Below are positions 1 to 8,848 of a stretch of 13,619 bases of DNA, in pieces. A model generated the notes under the pieces. That model ran no database searches and had not been told where the DNA came from. It saw only the letters and a list, made by a program, of their open reading frames with translations. The stretch's first letter is position 1. Every line of letters begins with the position of its first letter. The DNA is from Dissophora ornata (Eukaryota; Mortierellomycota; Mortierellomycetes; Mortierellales; Mortierellaceae), in NCBI GenBank assembly GCA_025201705.1, contig MU616600.1:16681-30299 (forward strand), given 5' to 3'. The position numbers and the translations under genes are program-made.

Positions 1-530
1 TCTGATTTCCATTTGGGGAATACATGACAGTCTGAACTCTTCCACTATGGCCGCGCAAGATGTGGCGGCAATCTCCGGTTTCAACATCCCACAGCCGCAC
101 TGTGTTGTCACTACTGCCAGACGCAATCTGATCTCCTTTTGGCGAATACATGACGCTCTCAACACTGCCACTATAGCCGCTGATGCTGCGGCTATGATCT
201 CCGGATTCAACATCCCACAGCCGTACTGTGCTGTCACCACTGCCAGACGCAATCTGATCTCCTTTTGGTGAGTACACGACGCTCGTAACACAGTTGCTAT
301 GGCCGCTCAAGGTGTGGCGGCAATCTCCGGTTTCAACATCCCACAGCCGTACTGTCTCGTCCCAGCTGCCAGACGCAATCTGATCTCCTTTTGGCGAATA
401 CACGACGCAAGTAACATAGTGAGTATGGCCGCTCAAGGTGTGGCGGCAATCTCCGGTTTCAACATTCCACAGTCGCACTGCACTATCTTGTCCCAACTGC
501 CAGATGCAATCTGATCTCCTTTTGGCGAAT
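1..530 (-). repeat. 126-bp tandem array encoding near-identical WD40 repeats
   Basis: The string CTCCGG (plus strand) recurs at 73, 199, 325 and 451, exactly 126 bp apart, giving 42-residue WD40 units. Each unit carries YSPKGDQIASGS, then a D-x-T-VRLWDVE core, then a GH-containing turn. The unit nearest 475-484 carries the 5-bp duplication, and a more diverged unit precedes it (about 530-660). Identity between units is very high except at two short clusters: the residues after GH (HYVTC, NCVTS, GSVES, GRVQT) and the residues before TV (WDE, GDS, SDN). The array continues off the left edge. Confidence 0.95.
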
Positions 531-3500
531 ACACGACGCTTGTAACCTTGGCACTATGGCCACTCAAGTATAACGTTTTTTCCCAGCTCGATGTTGTATA
601 GATGCTTATGTTGCCACCATAAAGACCAACTGCGAGTGTTTTGCCATCTGGTGAATATACGCAACAATTCACCATACTCTCTTCTTTTAGAAATGGTAAT
701 TCGCTGAACCGTACGCCTGCCATCTGCACCCCGCTTAAATCTGCTTCGCGAAGCGATGCACTGCGAAGAATCACATTTCTCATATCCGCTCCCTGCAACT
801 GAGCTGATTCAAATGCGCCATGACTCAGATCTGCCCCTGGAATCCGTATGCCTTGTAAATCAACTCCATTAAACTGCTCCCCTGACCTGATCAATATCGT
901 CATAGCATTGGCTGATGCTCTGCCCACCGTCTCAAGCTCCGTCGTCTCTGATTTCGACCGCTCGATTACCGACAGTAGCTGTTTCTTGAAGAGAGGCTCC
1001 TGTTGGACACGCTCAGCTAAGAATCGCAGAATCGACGGCTCTCCCACAAAGCTCTTGCGCCCTAAAGGCGATTCGAGCACCGGCAATTCAACGGCGTCAA
1101 CCGCCTCCTCAATATCATCTTGGTTCTCAAAGCCAAAATCTAAATTGGCATTTCCTCGACGTGACGCTGTTGCTGTTGGCTCCGCCATCTTAGGTCCTTC
1201 TGTCCCTCTCTTATGCGGTTCAAATACCGCCCGTGCCAAACTATACTCCAAAAGTGATTGATGGAGAAAGCGGTACTGGTTGCCGCTGCGCTTCAAAGGA
1301 CAGGCCTCACGTAAAAGTTTCGTCTTATACTCCTGACTAAAGAACGTTTCTTTCCATGTCCCTTGATCCCGGAATGACGGATACTCGACCACAGAATTAC
1401 CCGATTGATTCTGGAAGATTGCCGTCGCCAAGGCTTTCAAATACTCAATACATTTCTGCGTGAACCCCTCATCCGACAACCCCTCAAACGCTACCTCCCC
1501 TTGCCCGCTCGTTGTCTCTATTAGTCGTTTATGGCCGCGACCCAGCCACAGCTCCACAAACTGGTCATACAGTGCGACTCTAGTGATACGAGCCACCGAG
1601 AGATTTTGTCCTGGATCTACCATGCCTGGCAAAACCTGCAACGATAACATCAAAAGAAACGGGTTCGTCACCAGGTCTTTCAATCCCGGAATCCGATCGA
1701 GCGCTTGTAAGTAATCGTCGGTCTTCCATTGTGGATCGTTCGCTGACACAAATTTCTTGACGTAATTCTGAATCTGATCCTTGGTGAACGGTGCAATGAC
1801 TGCCTCTTGGAATAGGGGGGAATCTTCTAGGCTATTACGGTCTCCTGGTTGAAAGCGATCCCGATAGTTGGAGCCAAGGTACTCGCTACGGCAACTGATC
1901 ACCATTTGAGCTCGCCATCCTCCTTGTAGATTCAGTCGGTTGCTCTTGTACAAGTTGTGCGTCTGTCGACTCTCATCATACCCGTCGCAAATCAAGATGA
2001 ACTCGCGGTGGTCCTTCAGCTCTTGGATTTGATGCTCGGTAAACCCTTCGTCCTGTAGTTGTTTGGCCACCAAATTATGCTCAGGATCTGGGATAGCCGC
2101 TAACGTGATAAAGAGTGGGATCCGTCCGATATTTTTCTTGTACTTGCTCCATAGATCGCATTCAAGCTCCTGGTTAAATGTGGATTTTCCAGCTCCAGAA
2201 TCGCCAAGCACCAAAAACACCTTCCTCTTACTCTCAAGGAACTCCATGACTTTATCCATCAACGAAAAAAGGATGCCATCGCTGGCTTTCAGGCTGGCCG
2301 TAGCCTGTGGAGAAATGTACATGGATTTGTTTCTCTCTTCCAATCGTCGAACTTTGAGTTGACGGAAACGGGCTTCGGTGTCTAGATCGTATTTTTGAAC
2401 GCGGTCGAGCAGGGACGTCGACAGCAGTGAGGGTGAGGCGACTTTCAATGGATGTGGACCTGGACCGCCCTCTAGACATACTCGGTAGAGCGCTTGCTTC
2501 TTCTCATCCCCATCCGTTTCCAACTCCTGGAGCAGCGCTTTGGCGACTATAGCATTTAAATGAACTGATATGTTAGAGTTTGACTACATACTAGTAGCCA
2601 TTGAAACACTGTCAATGGTCATCATCATTATCTTTATCTCTTTCCCACTCGCACCTTGCGTTTGTCTTCCGGATGAAACTGGAAGCTGCATAAGAATATC
2701 GAGGATTAACTGCTTGATGTTGGCATAATGGCCCCAGGATGTGTCGTTTCGATACATCTCCCCTAGAAATGCAACAGCACTTGTACGAGAGTCATCATCG
2801 CACTGATCATTAGAGGCGAGCTCCCCGAGACGCTGACATAATCCCCATTGAAAGGCGGGATCACGGCGGCAAGGTGCTTTACAAACAAGTCCCTTGAATT
2901 CGATGAGCTGGCCATTTTGAAGCAAGACATCTGCACCACGCAATGCCGGATACCAGGCACGTTTGCTTTGCGACTAAAGCTTAATCCCTCTTTGAGACAC
3001 CCTAGAAATTGTTGTCCACTTTCACCTAGAGCGCTAACGTCTTCATACGCGCTTTTGGCTACTGCAAAGACCTCCGCCGCTCCAGCAAGCCCTTCTTGAA
3101 TATGGCTCAAGCCTTCCATAAACTGGTTGAGGTCCAAGCCTTTCACAGCGCTCACCAATCCCGCTACTCCCTTGACCACTTTCCCTGTGCGTCGCTGCGT
3201 CGCTTGCCAGGAAGTTTCATCATCCGAGACATACAGCAATGCCTGAGAGGCGTAGGCTGCTTGATAGACCAGGTACGGGTCAGTATCGCTCTTTAGCTTA
3301 TGCAAATAGTCAGCGAGAGGCGCGTGGAGCTTTTCGCGGTCTGGACCCTTGACCTTGGTATCGGCCATAGCATCCAACATGCGTGACACCGTTAACGTTA
3401 ATTGATTGATGTAATCTGGCAACTGCTCGTGAGTGCCTCTTAGGCGCCTACTGATGAGCTCCAGTATCTTGACCAGGTTGTCGGCGTTGAGATGGCCGGG

Positions 3501-4519
3501 ACAAGAGCTTTGGACCAGCTGCGCCAATCCTTCGAGTAGATCGGGATCCAGTAACTCTGACCCCTCGATGCCGCGGAAAAACAGCTGGAGTAATTTTTGA
3601 AGTTCGTGTTTCTCGAGAACCGGGACCAGGCACACGACCTCTGCGACAACATTCGCGTCCTTGAGTTCATCGTGAGTGAATTCCTTGAGCATGTTGATCG
3701 CCAGCATTTTCAACCTTTCGTGCTCGTCTGTGTCAAGTTCAACGGCCTTTAGCCAGTCGCACTCGGACTGACTGTGTGCGTCCTCATTGAATTGTTTAGG
3801 CTGCAAAAGGGCAAGGCAGTGAACGAGCTGGTATATGTTCTCGAGACGCTCATCGACTTTTGGCAATTTGTTTATGTCAGGAGGCTGATCCATGTTCTTT
3901 GCAAAGATGTGCGGAGGGATTATCGCAATGTCGCGGCTTGAACTATCTTGAATCAGAGAATAAGGAGGGGGAGGGGACACTGTGTGAACGACGGGCGGAT
4001 ACGCAGCAGATTCAACGATGGGACCTGCAGAGGGTTCTGCAGAGGAATCTGCAGCCGAAGGCGAGTTGACGTTGTTGGAGCGAGAGGGAGATTGGCCTGG
4101 CAATTGAACACGTCCTCTGTAAAATTGAATTTGCAGCATCGTTGTACGGTTAGATATACGACTCTTATCATCTAGCAAAGAATATTGTTGTCGCTTACAT
4201 ACCCCCATTTTTGTTCATTCTTGTAGCTGTCTTGTGCTTTGTTGCGACGCCCCAAGCTGTCCAATAGCTTGCCGATCTCAGAATAAGTGGTCGCGATCTC
4301 ATTGCACAGGGCTCGATCCTGAGTGCGTGAGGACAAAACATAGCCCTTTCTCACGGACGTTCTTATGCGGGCTAGGGCTTTTTCTGCATCATTGCAAAAC
4401 CCCAGAGCCAGTTCAGGACTCTGTGCTATGCGTGCATTCTCCAAATGGGGAATGGCAAGTTCCAATGCCGCTTGTGGCGTGAGAACGCTTCTCCATGGTG
4501 AAAGCGGATTACTGAGCAT
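1..4519 (-). CDS. NLR-like protein: TPR-like, ARM-like helical, NACHT, pentapeptide, WD40; frameshifted, 3' partial
   Basis: Fungal NLR-type receptor, likely cytosolic, expected to sense a ligand through its WD40 propeller and oligomerise through NACHT. ATG at 4519. Exons read 4519-4203, 4116-2592 and 2546 to the edge, with phases that match. Visible in order: a TPR-like helical N-terminus (residues 1-105), a Ser/Pro-rich linker (about 106-165), a long alpha-helical ARM-like region (to about 610), and a NACHT ATPase. The NACHT has Walker A GDSGAGKST (2205-2179), Walker B-like FILICDGYDES and a CRSEYL sensor-type motif. Pentapeptide repeats (873-703) and WD40 repeats follow. About 1459 residues are visible if the two 5-bp duplications are ignored. 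The frame breaks at 2962-2971 and 475-484, so this copy is either a recent pseudogene or carries assembly errors. The architecture resembles Mortierella NLR-like proteins as I recall them; the target is unknown. Confidence 0.85.
475..484 (-). other. 5-bp tandem duplication (AGTGC x2) causing a frameshift in the WD40 region
   Basis: On the minus strand the sequence reads GAT-AGTGC-AGTGC-GACTG. Every other WD40 unit here reads GAC-x-x-x-(A/G)TV-RLW at this place. This unit reads DKIV and then leaves frame, ending at a stop near 433. Counting the AGTGC once restores the RLW register, and the frame then stays open to the window edge. Confidence 0.85.
2547..2591 (-). other. Intron 2 of the NLR-like gene (45 nt, very short)
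   Basis: On the minus strand the donor is GTATGT (2591-2586), a CTAAC branch-like motif follows, and the acceptor is TATAG ending at 2547. The length is 45 nt, a multiple of three, and it contains an in-frame TAG at 2586-2584 that would end the protein if retained. Splicing gives a smooth join (..SMAT-IAKALLQEL..). An alternative acceptor at 2565 would make a 27-nt intron, which I consider too short. Confidence 0.7.
2962..2971 (-). other. 5-bp tandem duplication (GCAAA x2) causing a frameshift in the NLR-like gene
   Basis: On the minus strand the sequence reads C-GCAAA-GCAAA-CGT. Upstream, the frame reads ..GLSFSRK; downstream, the conserved-looking RAWYPALRGADVLL continues in a different frame. 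Dropping one GCAAA unit joins the two frames exactly with no residue lost. This falls near residue 487, in the ARM-like region. Confidence 0.8.
4117..4202 (-). other. Intron 1 of the NLR-like gene (86 nt)
   Basis: The donor is GTATGT just after the TGG-GG codons at 4203. A CTAAC branch-like site lies inside, and the acceptor is TTTTACAG ending at 4117. Splicing joins GG|A and gives a continuous frame (..KWG then GRVQLPGQ..), whereas the unspliced frame stops at TAG after ..NNILC. Confidence 0.85.
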
Positions 4520-6129
4520 ATCGATTTCTGATCACCAACTTGCTTGTTCTTTTTCTGCTTTTTTCCCGTGTTCCTAACTATCCGAGAATAGATTTGATGG
4601 CAGTATTAGGGACTCTAATGTCAAGCGCCGGAAGGCTGGAGTAACCAGAGAGCGCACTAAACACTTCATGAATACGACTGGGATATAGATTTGTATGCAG
4701 TAAATGATACGATGTGGTTCTGAGGCGAAAATCGTGGCAGAAGGTTTGATGTGTTTCTTTACACGATGATGTCTAATGCTCAGTGCCCGTCATCGAACAG
4801 GCTGGTTTGGCCGTCATTTACAGATACATTTGGAGCGCTTCTCAGGGACCGCCAGGGACTATTGGTTCACCTCAAATACAAATCTTCGTTTCTGTTGCTC
4901 AAAACGGTTGGCACAGGACCAACACACTAAGGTCGTTGAGCAGAGTAATGCTCTTCACTTCTAGCAGAGATGGCCGTTGTCAAACGTAAAGAGTCATTAT
5001 CCACCGCACACACACGCACTGTTTCATAAACTACGTATACTCTGACTACAGCCGTTCTAAAACAATCACTGGCTCGAGTAGCCTGATCCAGGAACAGACA
5101 GGAATATGTTATTGCGCATTACCTATGACAGCTACTGCACTGTGCTTAATCAGGTCCTGTCGACAGGCGCGAGATCCAAAGTGAAGAGAGAAAGAGAGAT
5201 ATTCGAGAAGGATATGTGACAGTCCCCGCGGGATTGACTTGTCGTGGGTACGAGGCAACAAAAAAGATTCTTCAGCGATGGGGAGAAATGTCTCTTTCAT
5301 TCCTTTCTCCCACTTTTCCGCTGCTACACCCTCGCCCTCGTGTAACTTGTCATGGGCTCTCTTTGAAAAAGGACAGTCATTCGGTCTTTTCCCAAGCTCA
5401 AACAAAGCCTCAGCCTTATCCCGCCATCAACAATAGAACCTCATGCAATCCATCGTGGCCCGATTTTCTCGTGCTTTCCAGAACGTCCCGAGTCATACAA
5501 TGTGGCTCTGAAAGTACCGAAATCTTACATCAGGATACTGTATTTTGCGAAAATAACCATTATTTCATCTCTCGCTTCTTAATATCTGTACCATTGTTGC
5601 TGGGAGGGTGGGTGGAAGGGATTTGCAGAATAATCATCGAGTCAATAGCTCTTCTACAGTCGTATTTGTTTAATATTCCCCTGCCTATCGTTGTCAGCTT
5701 TACCATTAAAAAATAAACAGGTTTACTGCAGTCATACCAGTGAGTATTTTAGAGGTAATTACTACACACCGAGTATTTAACCTGTGTACTCGTGGCCCGT
5801 GTTTCTTTTCTCGCGCTTATATATGAGTGTTAATGAGTTACAATGTAATACCATCAGTCTATTCATACCAAAGCAACTATCTTGCTGCATCGAGCGAATA
5901 CGCGTGATAGTTGTCATTGCATTCGTCCCAGTCAATAGTAAGTTCATCTACAAATGTTATAAATATCAAAGACCATGTATTTAACTCAAATACATTTGAA
6001 GAGACAAAAAGACTGCGGTCCAACAACAAAAGTAAGGACATGGAGTGCATCTGCAATATCTGTACTAACTGCCGTCTTCATGGACTTCAATCGTTACATT
6101 GCTAATCATTGGTAAACACTTGAAACATA
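4520..6129. other. Intergenic region, no gene recognised
   Basis: The longest open frames are a 166-codon plus-strand frame at 5216-5716 and a 98-codon minus-strand frame at 5405-5109. They overlap each other and show no recognisable motif. The first 100 bases next to 4519 are T-rich on the plus strand (A-rich on the minus strand) and are the likely promoter/5' UTR of the NLR-like gene. The segment at about 5700-6120 is AT-rich. No tRNA or rRNA was seen. Confidence 0.6.
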
Positions 6130-6133
6130 GTAT

Positions 6134-6422
6134 TGTTGGCCTGGAGAAGGTCTGTTAGATTAGCGACTAGTTAGCTACTCCACGTGATACAGTGCACTGG
6201 GAGGGTATAAGAGGCAGCTGAGGACAGGCCCCAGAGTGCTCCTTGTCTCTCTTTGACATCGAGCGCTGGTCGTCGAGCTGATCTCCCCCTTCTCAGTGTG
6301 CGTGTGTGTGTGTGTGTGCGTAGCGTCTGCGACTATAGCGTGTTATTCCGAGCAACCAAGCCATTGAGGACTATCTAGTTCTATAAGCCTGTATCGAACC
6401 CGAGCCATCTCCCCCTACAACA
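6134..6422 (+). mobile_element. Solo LTR of an LTR retrotransposon (289 bp)
   Basis: The segment starts TGTTGG and ends TACAACA, so its ends form the inverted TGTTG/CAACA expected of an LTR. GTAT lies immediately outside both ends (6130-6133 and 6423-6426); the match is AGTAT (5 bp) if the final A is shared. Inside are a TATAAGAG box (6206-6213), a TG dinucleotide run (6297-6318) and a conserved-looking TATCGAACCCGAGCC stretch near the 3' end. No second LTR or internal gag/pol coding was found, so this is most likely left by LTR-LTR recombination. The family (Ty3 or Ty1 type) cannot be told. The strand is inferred from the TATA box. Confidence 0.75.
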
Positions 6423-6521
6423 GTATTTTAGCTAGTACACTAGTGGTCTGTGCTCCTGTTCGTGTTTTCGCGTTTGTATCATCGGGTCTAGGGGTTAACT
6501 GGAAGTCTCATCAAGCAACAC

Positions 6522-6640
6522 TGTACTAGTTTATGAATGCGAGCTGTCAGAGCTCCATCCAAGATGTATATAAACCCCCGCCGTTCCTTGTCCTTCGTTC
6601 TGCAATAAAACCATTCCTGCCAGTTACCTTCCTTACACTC
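6522..6640 (+). promoter_or_regulatory. Promoter/polyA-like segment, possibly a truncated LTR
   Basis: A TATATAAA box (6567-6574) is followed only about 30 bases later by AATAAA (6604-6609). That compact TATA-to-polyA-signal spacing is typical of LTRs. The outer TGTA (6522) and TACA (6634-6637) could be LTR ends, but no target-site duplication flanks them, and the right edge abuts the decayed exon copy at about 6645. It could equally be a chance promoter-like stretch. Confidence 0.3.
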
Positions 6641-6644
6641 CTGC

Positions 6645-7145
6645 CGCCGACCCTCAGCAGCTGTATGTTACTCATTCGCTTTCTGTGGCATAGGAATAAT
6701 TGAGGCTGAAACACCAGGGGAGACGAGGTTGCCCCATCCAGCGAGGGTCCTAAGCTCGCTCCTTGCTCCAGTGCTGCTTCCGAAGTTGGAAAGGTTCCTA
6801 TAGGAGGCACTAATACGTTTAAGTGTGTCAGAGGGATTTCCGTGTCAAAGTAACCATTCTTTCTTAAAGCGCAAACTCATATCACCATCTCATGATTATC
6901 TTACAGCTCTTGGGACGGCCTCTACATAATCAAATATGAATTAGTAAATGGTACAACCCACTTGATACTTGCAGCGACTTTATTTATTCTTACCTTCATT
7001 GACATCTGGCATGACCGAGTTCCCAAACTCAGAAGCTGAAACGCATCGCAGACTCGGGCACCCTACAAGCAAGAGACCGCAGAACTCTTCCCGACATTGA
7101 TTCTTGTCAATATTTCCGGACCAATGTATGCTTTGTAACAGAAGC
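6645..7145 (-). pseudogene. Decayed partial copy of the 11061-13434 gene (exons 1-2 plus intron)
   Basis: This stretch aligns base by base with about 12925-13440, with shared runs such as TTGGAAAGGT, AGGCACTAATACG and CAAGAGACCGC. It includes the intron, whose donor sits at 6993 and acceptor at 6810 (184 nt versus 201 nt in the other copy). It is therefore a DNA duplication, not a retrocopy. Damage relative to the right-hand copy: the ATG is replaced by AAAG; one base is missing in CCCCTTGG (near 6720), which shifts the frame; about 35 extra bases lie near 7020-7055; and about 30 bases are missing near 7113. Exons 3-6 are absent. It is in the same orientation as the parent, about 6.3 kb away. 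Confidence 0.85.
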
Positions 7146-7264
7146 TTGGGTGTTGGTGGGTGTCAACGATCGCGAATTCTGTGAACGACTTCATTCTAAG
7201 AGCAGATTAATATTAGTCTTCCATAAATATGTCCTAATAAAAATAAAAACTCGACAAAAAAAAA

Positions 7265-7990
7265 CTCCTCGCTCTGCTCCATACTTGAAAGGCATCAGAT
7301 ACGCAACAGTGAGCATAACCAGTTGCAGAGAAACTTCTGGCAGAGGCTGAAAGTCCGCACCCGTATTGACAAACAGCCTACGCGGCTGCTCATCTCACCC
7401 TCTCAAGCGCGAAAGGAGAAAAAAATAATAAAAGAACCTCCTCGCTCTGCTCCATACTTGAAAGGCATCAGACACGGGACAGTGAGCATAACCAGTTGCA
7501 GAGAAACTTCTGGCAGAGGCTGAAAGCCGGCACCCGTATTGACAAACAGCCTAGACGGCTGCTCATCCCACCCTAGCACGAAAGGAGAAAAAATAATATA
7601 AGAACCTCCTCGCTCTGCTCCATACGTGAAAGGCATCAGATACGTGACAGTGAGCATAACCAGGTGCAGAGAAACTCCTGGCAGAGGCTGAAAGTCCGCA
7701 CCCGTATTGACAAGACAGCACGCGCGGCTGCCCATCCCACCCTCTCAAGCACGAAAGGAGAAAAAAAAAACAAAAACCTCCTCGCTCTGCTCCATACTTA
7801 AAAGGCATCAGATACGCGACAGTGAGCATAACCAGTTGCAGAGAAACTTCTGGCAGAGGCTGACAGTCCGCACCCGTATTGACAAGACAGCACGCGCGGC
7901 TGCCCATCCCGCCCTCTCAAGCACGAAAGGAGAAAAAAAAATAAAAAGAAACAACCAGTTGCAGAGAGACTCCCAGTAAAGGGCGAAAGT
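7265..7990. repeat. Minisatellite: about four units of 168-173 bp plus a partial unit
   Basis: CTCCTCGCTCTGCTCCATAC begins units at 7265, 7438, 7606 and 7778. A truncated fifth unit restarts mid-unit at about 7950 (CAACCAGTTGCAGAG). Each unit ends in an A-rich run after GCGAAAGGAG or CACGAAAGGAG. Units are highly similar, with point differences and A-run length changes, so several apparent open reading frames run through them on both strands; I read these as by-products of the repeat. There are no palindromic short repeats with unique spacers, so this is not CRISPR-like. The A-rich unit ends could hint at a SINE-like origin, but no clear RNA polymerase III A/B boxes were found. Confidence 0.9.
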
Positions 7991-8125
7991 CTACTCACAG
8001 TTGTGAAGATGAAAAGGAAAATAGAAGACTAAGCACAAAACTGTACCTTCTTGCACTCTGGGGCTTGATGGCAGATGTTCTGACTATGAATTATTCCTTC
8101 GCGAATGTCGATTGAGAAAAGAGCA

Positions 8126-8170
8126 AGAGAGAGAGAGAGAGAGTGTGTGTGTGTGTGTATGTGTTGTGTG
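8126..8170. repeat. Compound microsatellite (AG)n(TG)n
   Basis: An AG run (8126-8143) passes directly into a TG run (8143-8158) and then a decayed TATGTGTTGTGTG tail. A purine/alternating tract of this kind is slippage-prone. No coding sense was seen. Confidence 0.95.
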
Positions 8171-8312
8171 AAAGAGAGATGGAGAAAGAACGTATGAAGA
8201 AGGAGACGACGAGGCACCAGTGGGGAGCGTTTTTTTTTCCAGTCGCGTGCTCTAGCACGGAGAGCCTCCGCATGAATTGGACATTTTGTCGATTGGAATG
8301 GTGCGGTCGTGA

Positions 8313-8408
8313 AGGACAAAGGCAGGCTCGGTTACAGCCATTGAGAAGACCTGCATATACGGAATGCAAGTCTTCTTAATGGCTGGAACCGAGCCTAGGA
8401 CAAAGGCA
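8313..8408. repeat. 71-nt near-perfect hairpin flanked by 12-bp direct repeats
   Basis: Arms 8325-8356 and 8364-8395 are inverted repeats of 32 nt with a 7-nt loop (ATACGGA). I count 29 Watson-Crick pairs, one G-T and two mismatches. The 12-mer AGGACAAAGGCA lies immediately before the hairpin (8313-8324) and is repeated one base after it (8397-8408). This looks like an insertion with a target-site duplication, such as a tiny foldback or MITE-like element. Alternatively it is a template-switch palindrome, or a small-RNA precursor-like hairpin. Confidence 0.85.
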
Positions 8409-8848
8409 TGTGCATTTGCCATATTCCTTGGAAGAAGAGAGGTGGGCTAATAAAAAAAAAGGGCGGGAAAAATAAAACGCGGTAAACTTTCGTGTGTACG
8501 TGAATGACAACATCACGACGGCGAATTTTGATGCTCTGTCAACGAGCGTGTTATTCCTGTATCCCTTTTTTTTTTTTTTTTTCTTGAGTCATCGACTCCC
8601 ATCAACCAATTCATCGATCGCTCCATCATCCCTCCATCGACTCCCCATCAACCCCTCATCGCTCTAAGACGACTCTATCTGTCGCCGCTCACTCTATCAA
8701 CACTTCTATCTGCACCACTTTCGCAAGGTAGCCTACTGTCTCATTTCTTTCAAACGCGTCGTATCGCGGTGTGTTCGCATGACCTGGGTAGTCCATTACC
8801 ACCAATGGACCTGCTATTCAAACAAAATAACCCCCAGCACATATATCA
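8409..8848. other. Low-complexity upstream region, CT-rich, no gene
   Basis: The region contains an A run near 8451-8460, a GGGCGGG motif and a 17-T run (8566-8582). A C/T-rich stretch (8585-8710) holds the motif ATCGACTCCC(C)ATCAACC twice. CT-rich tracts are common in fungal promoters, and this stretch precedes the helicase remnant at 8849, so it may be its former promoter. A 7-bp inverted repeat GTCCATT/AATGGAC lies near 8792-8811. Confidence 0.5.

Noticed and set aside
2584..2586. In-frame TAG read as a nonsense mutation in the NLR-like gene
   Set aside because: It lies inside a 45-nt segment with GTATGT donor, CTAAC branch-like site and TATAG acceptor, and splicing gives a good protein join, so an intron is the better reading.
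5216..5716. 166-codon plus-strand open frame
   Set aside because: No recognisable motif, no clear splice or promoter context, overlap with another frame on the opposite strand, and unremarkable composition. It is probably chance.
6385..6420. tRNA gene suggested by GGTTCGATAC on the minus strand
   Set aside because: Only a T-loop-like string is present, with no A-box, anticodon arm or acceptor pairing. It lies inside the LTR near its 3' end.
7265..7990. CRISPR-like array
   Set aside because: Whole units of about 170 bp are repeated with no short palindromic repeat and no unique spacers.
7403..7998. Several open frames of 90-114 codons on both strands
   Set aside because: They arise from the repeated unit of the minisatellite and change frame with unit length. 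The same peptide recurs in overlapping frames.
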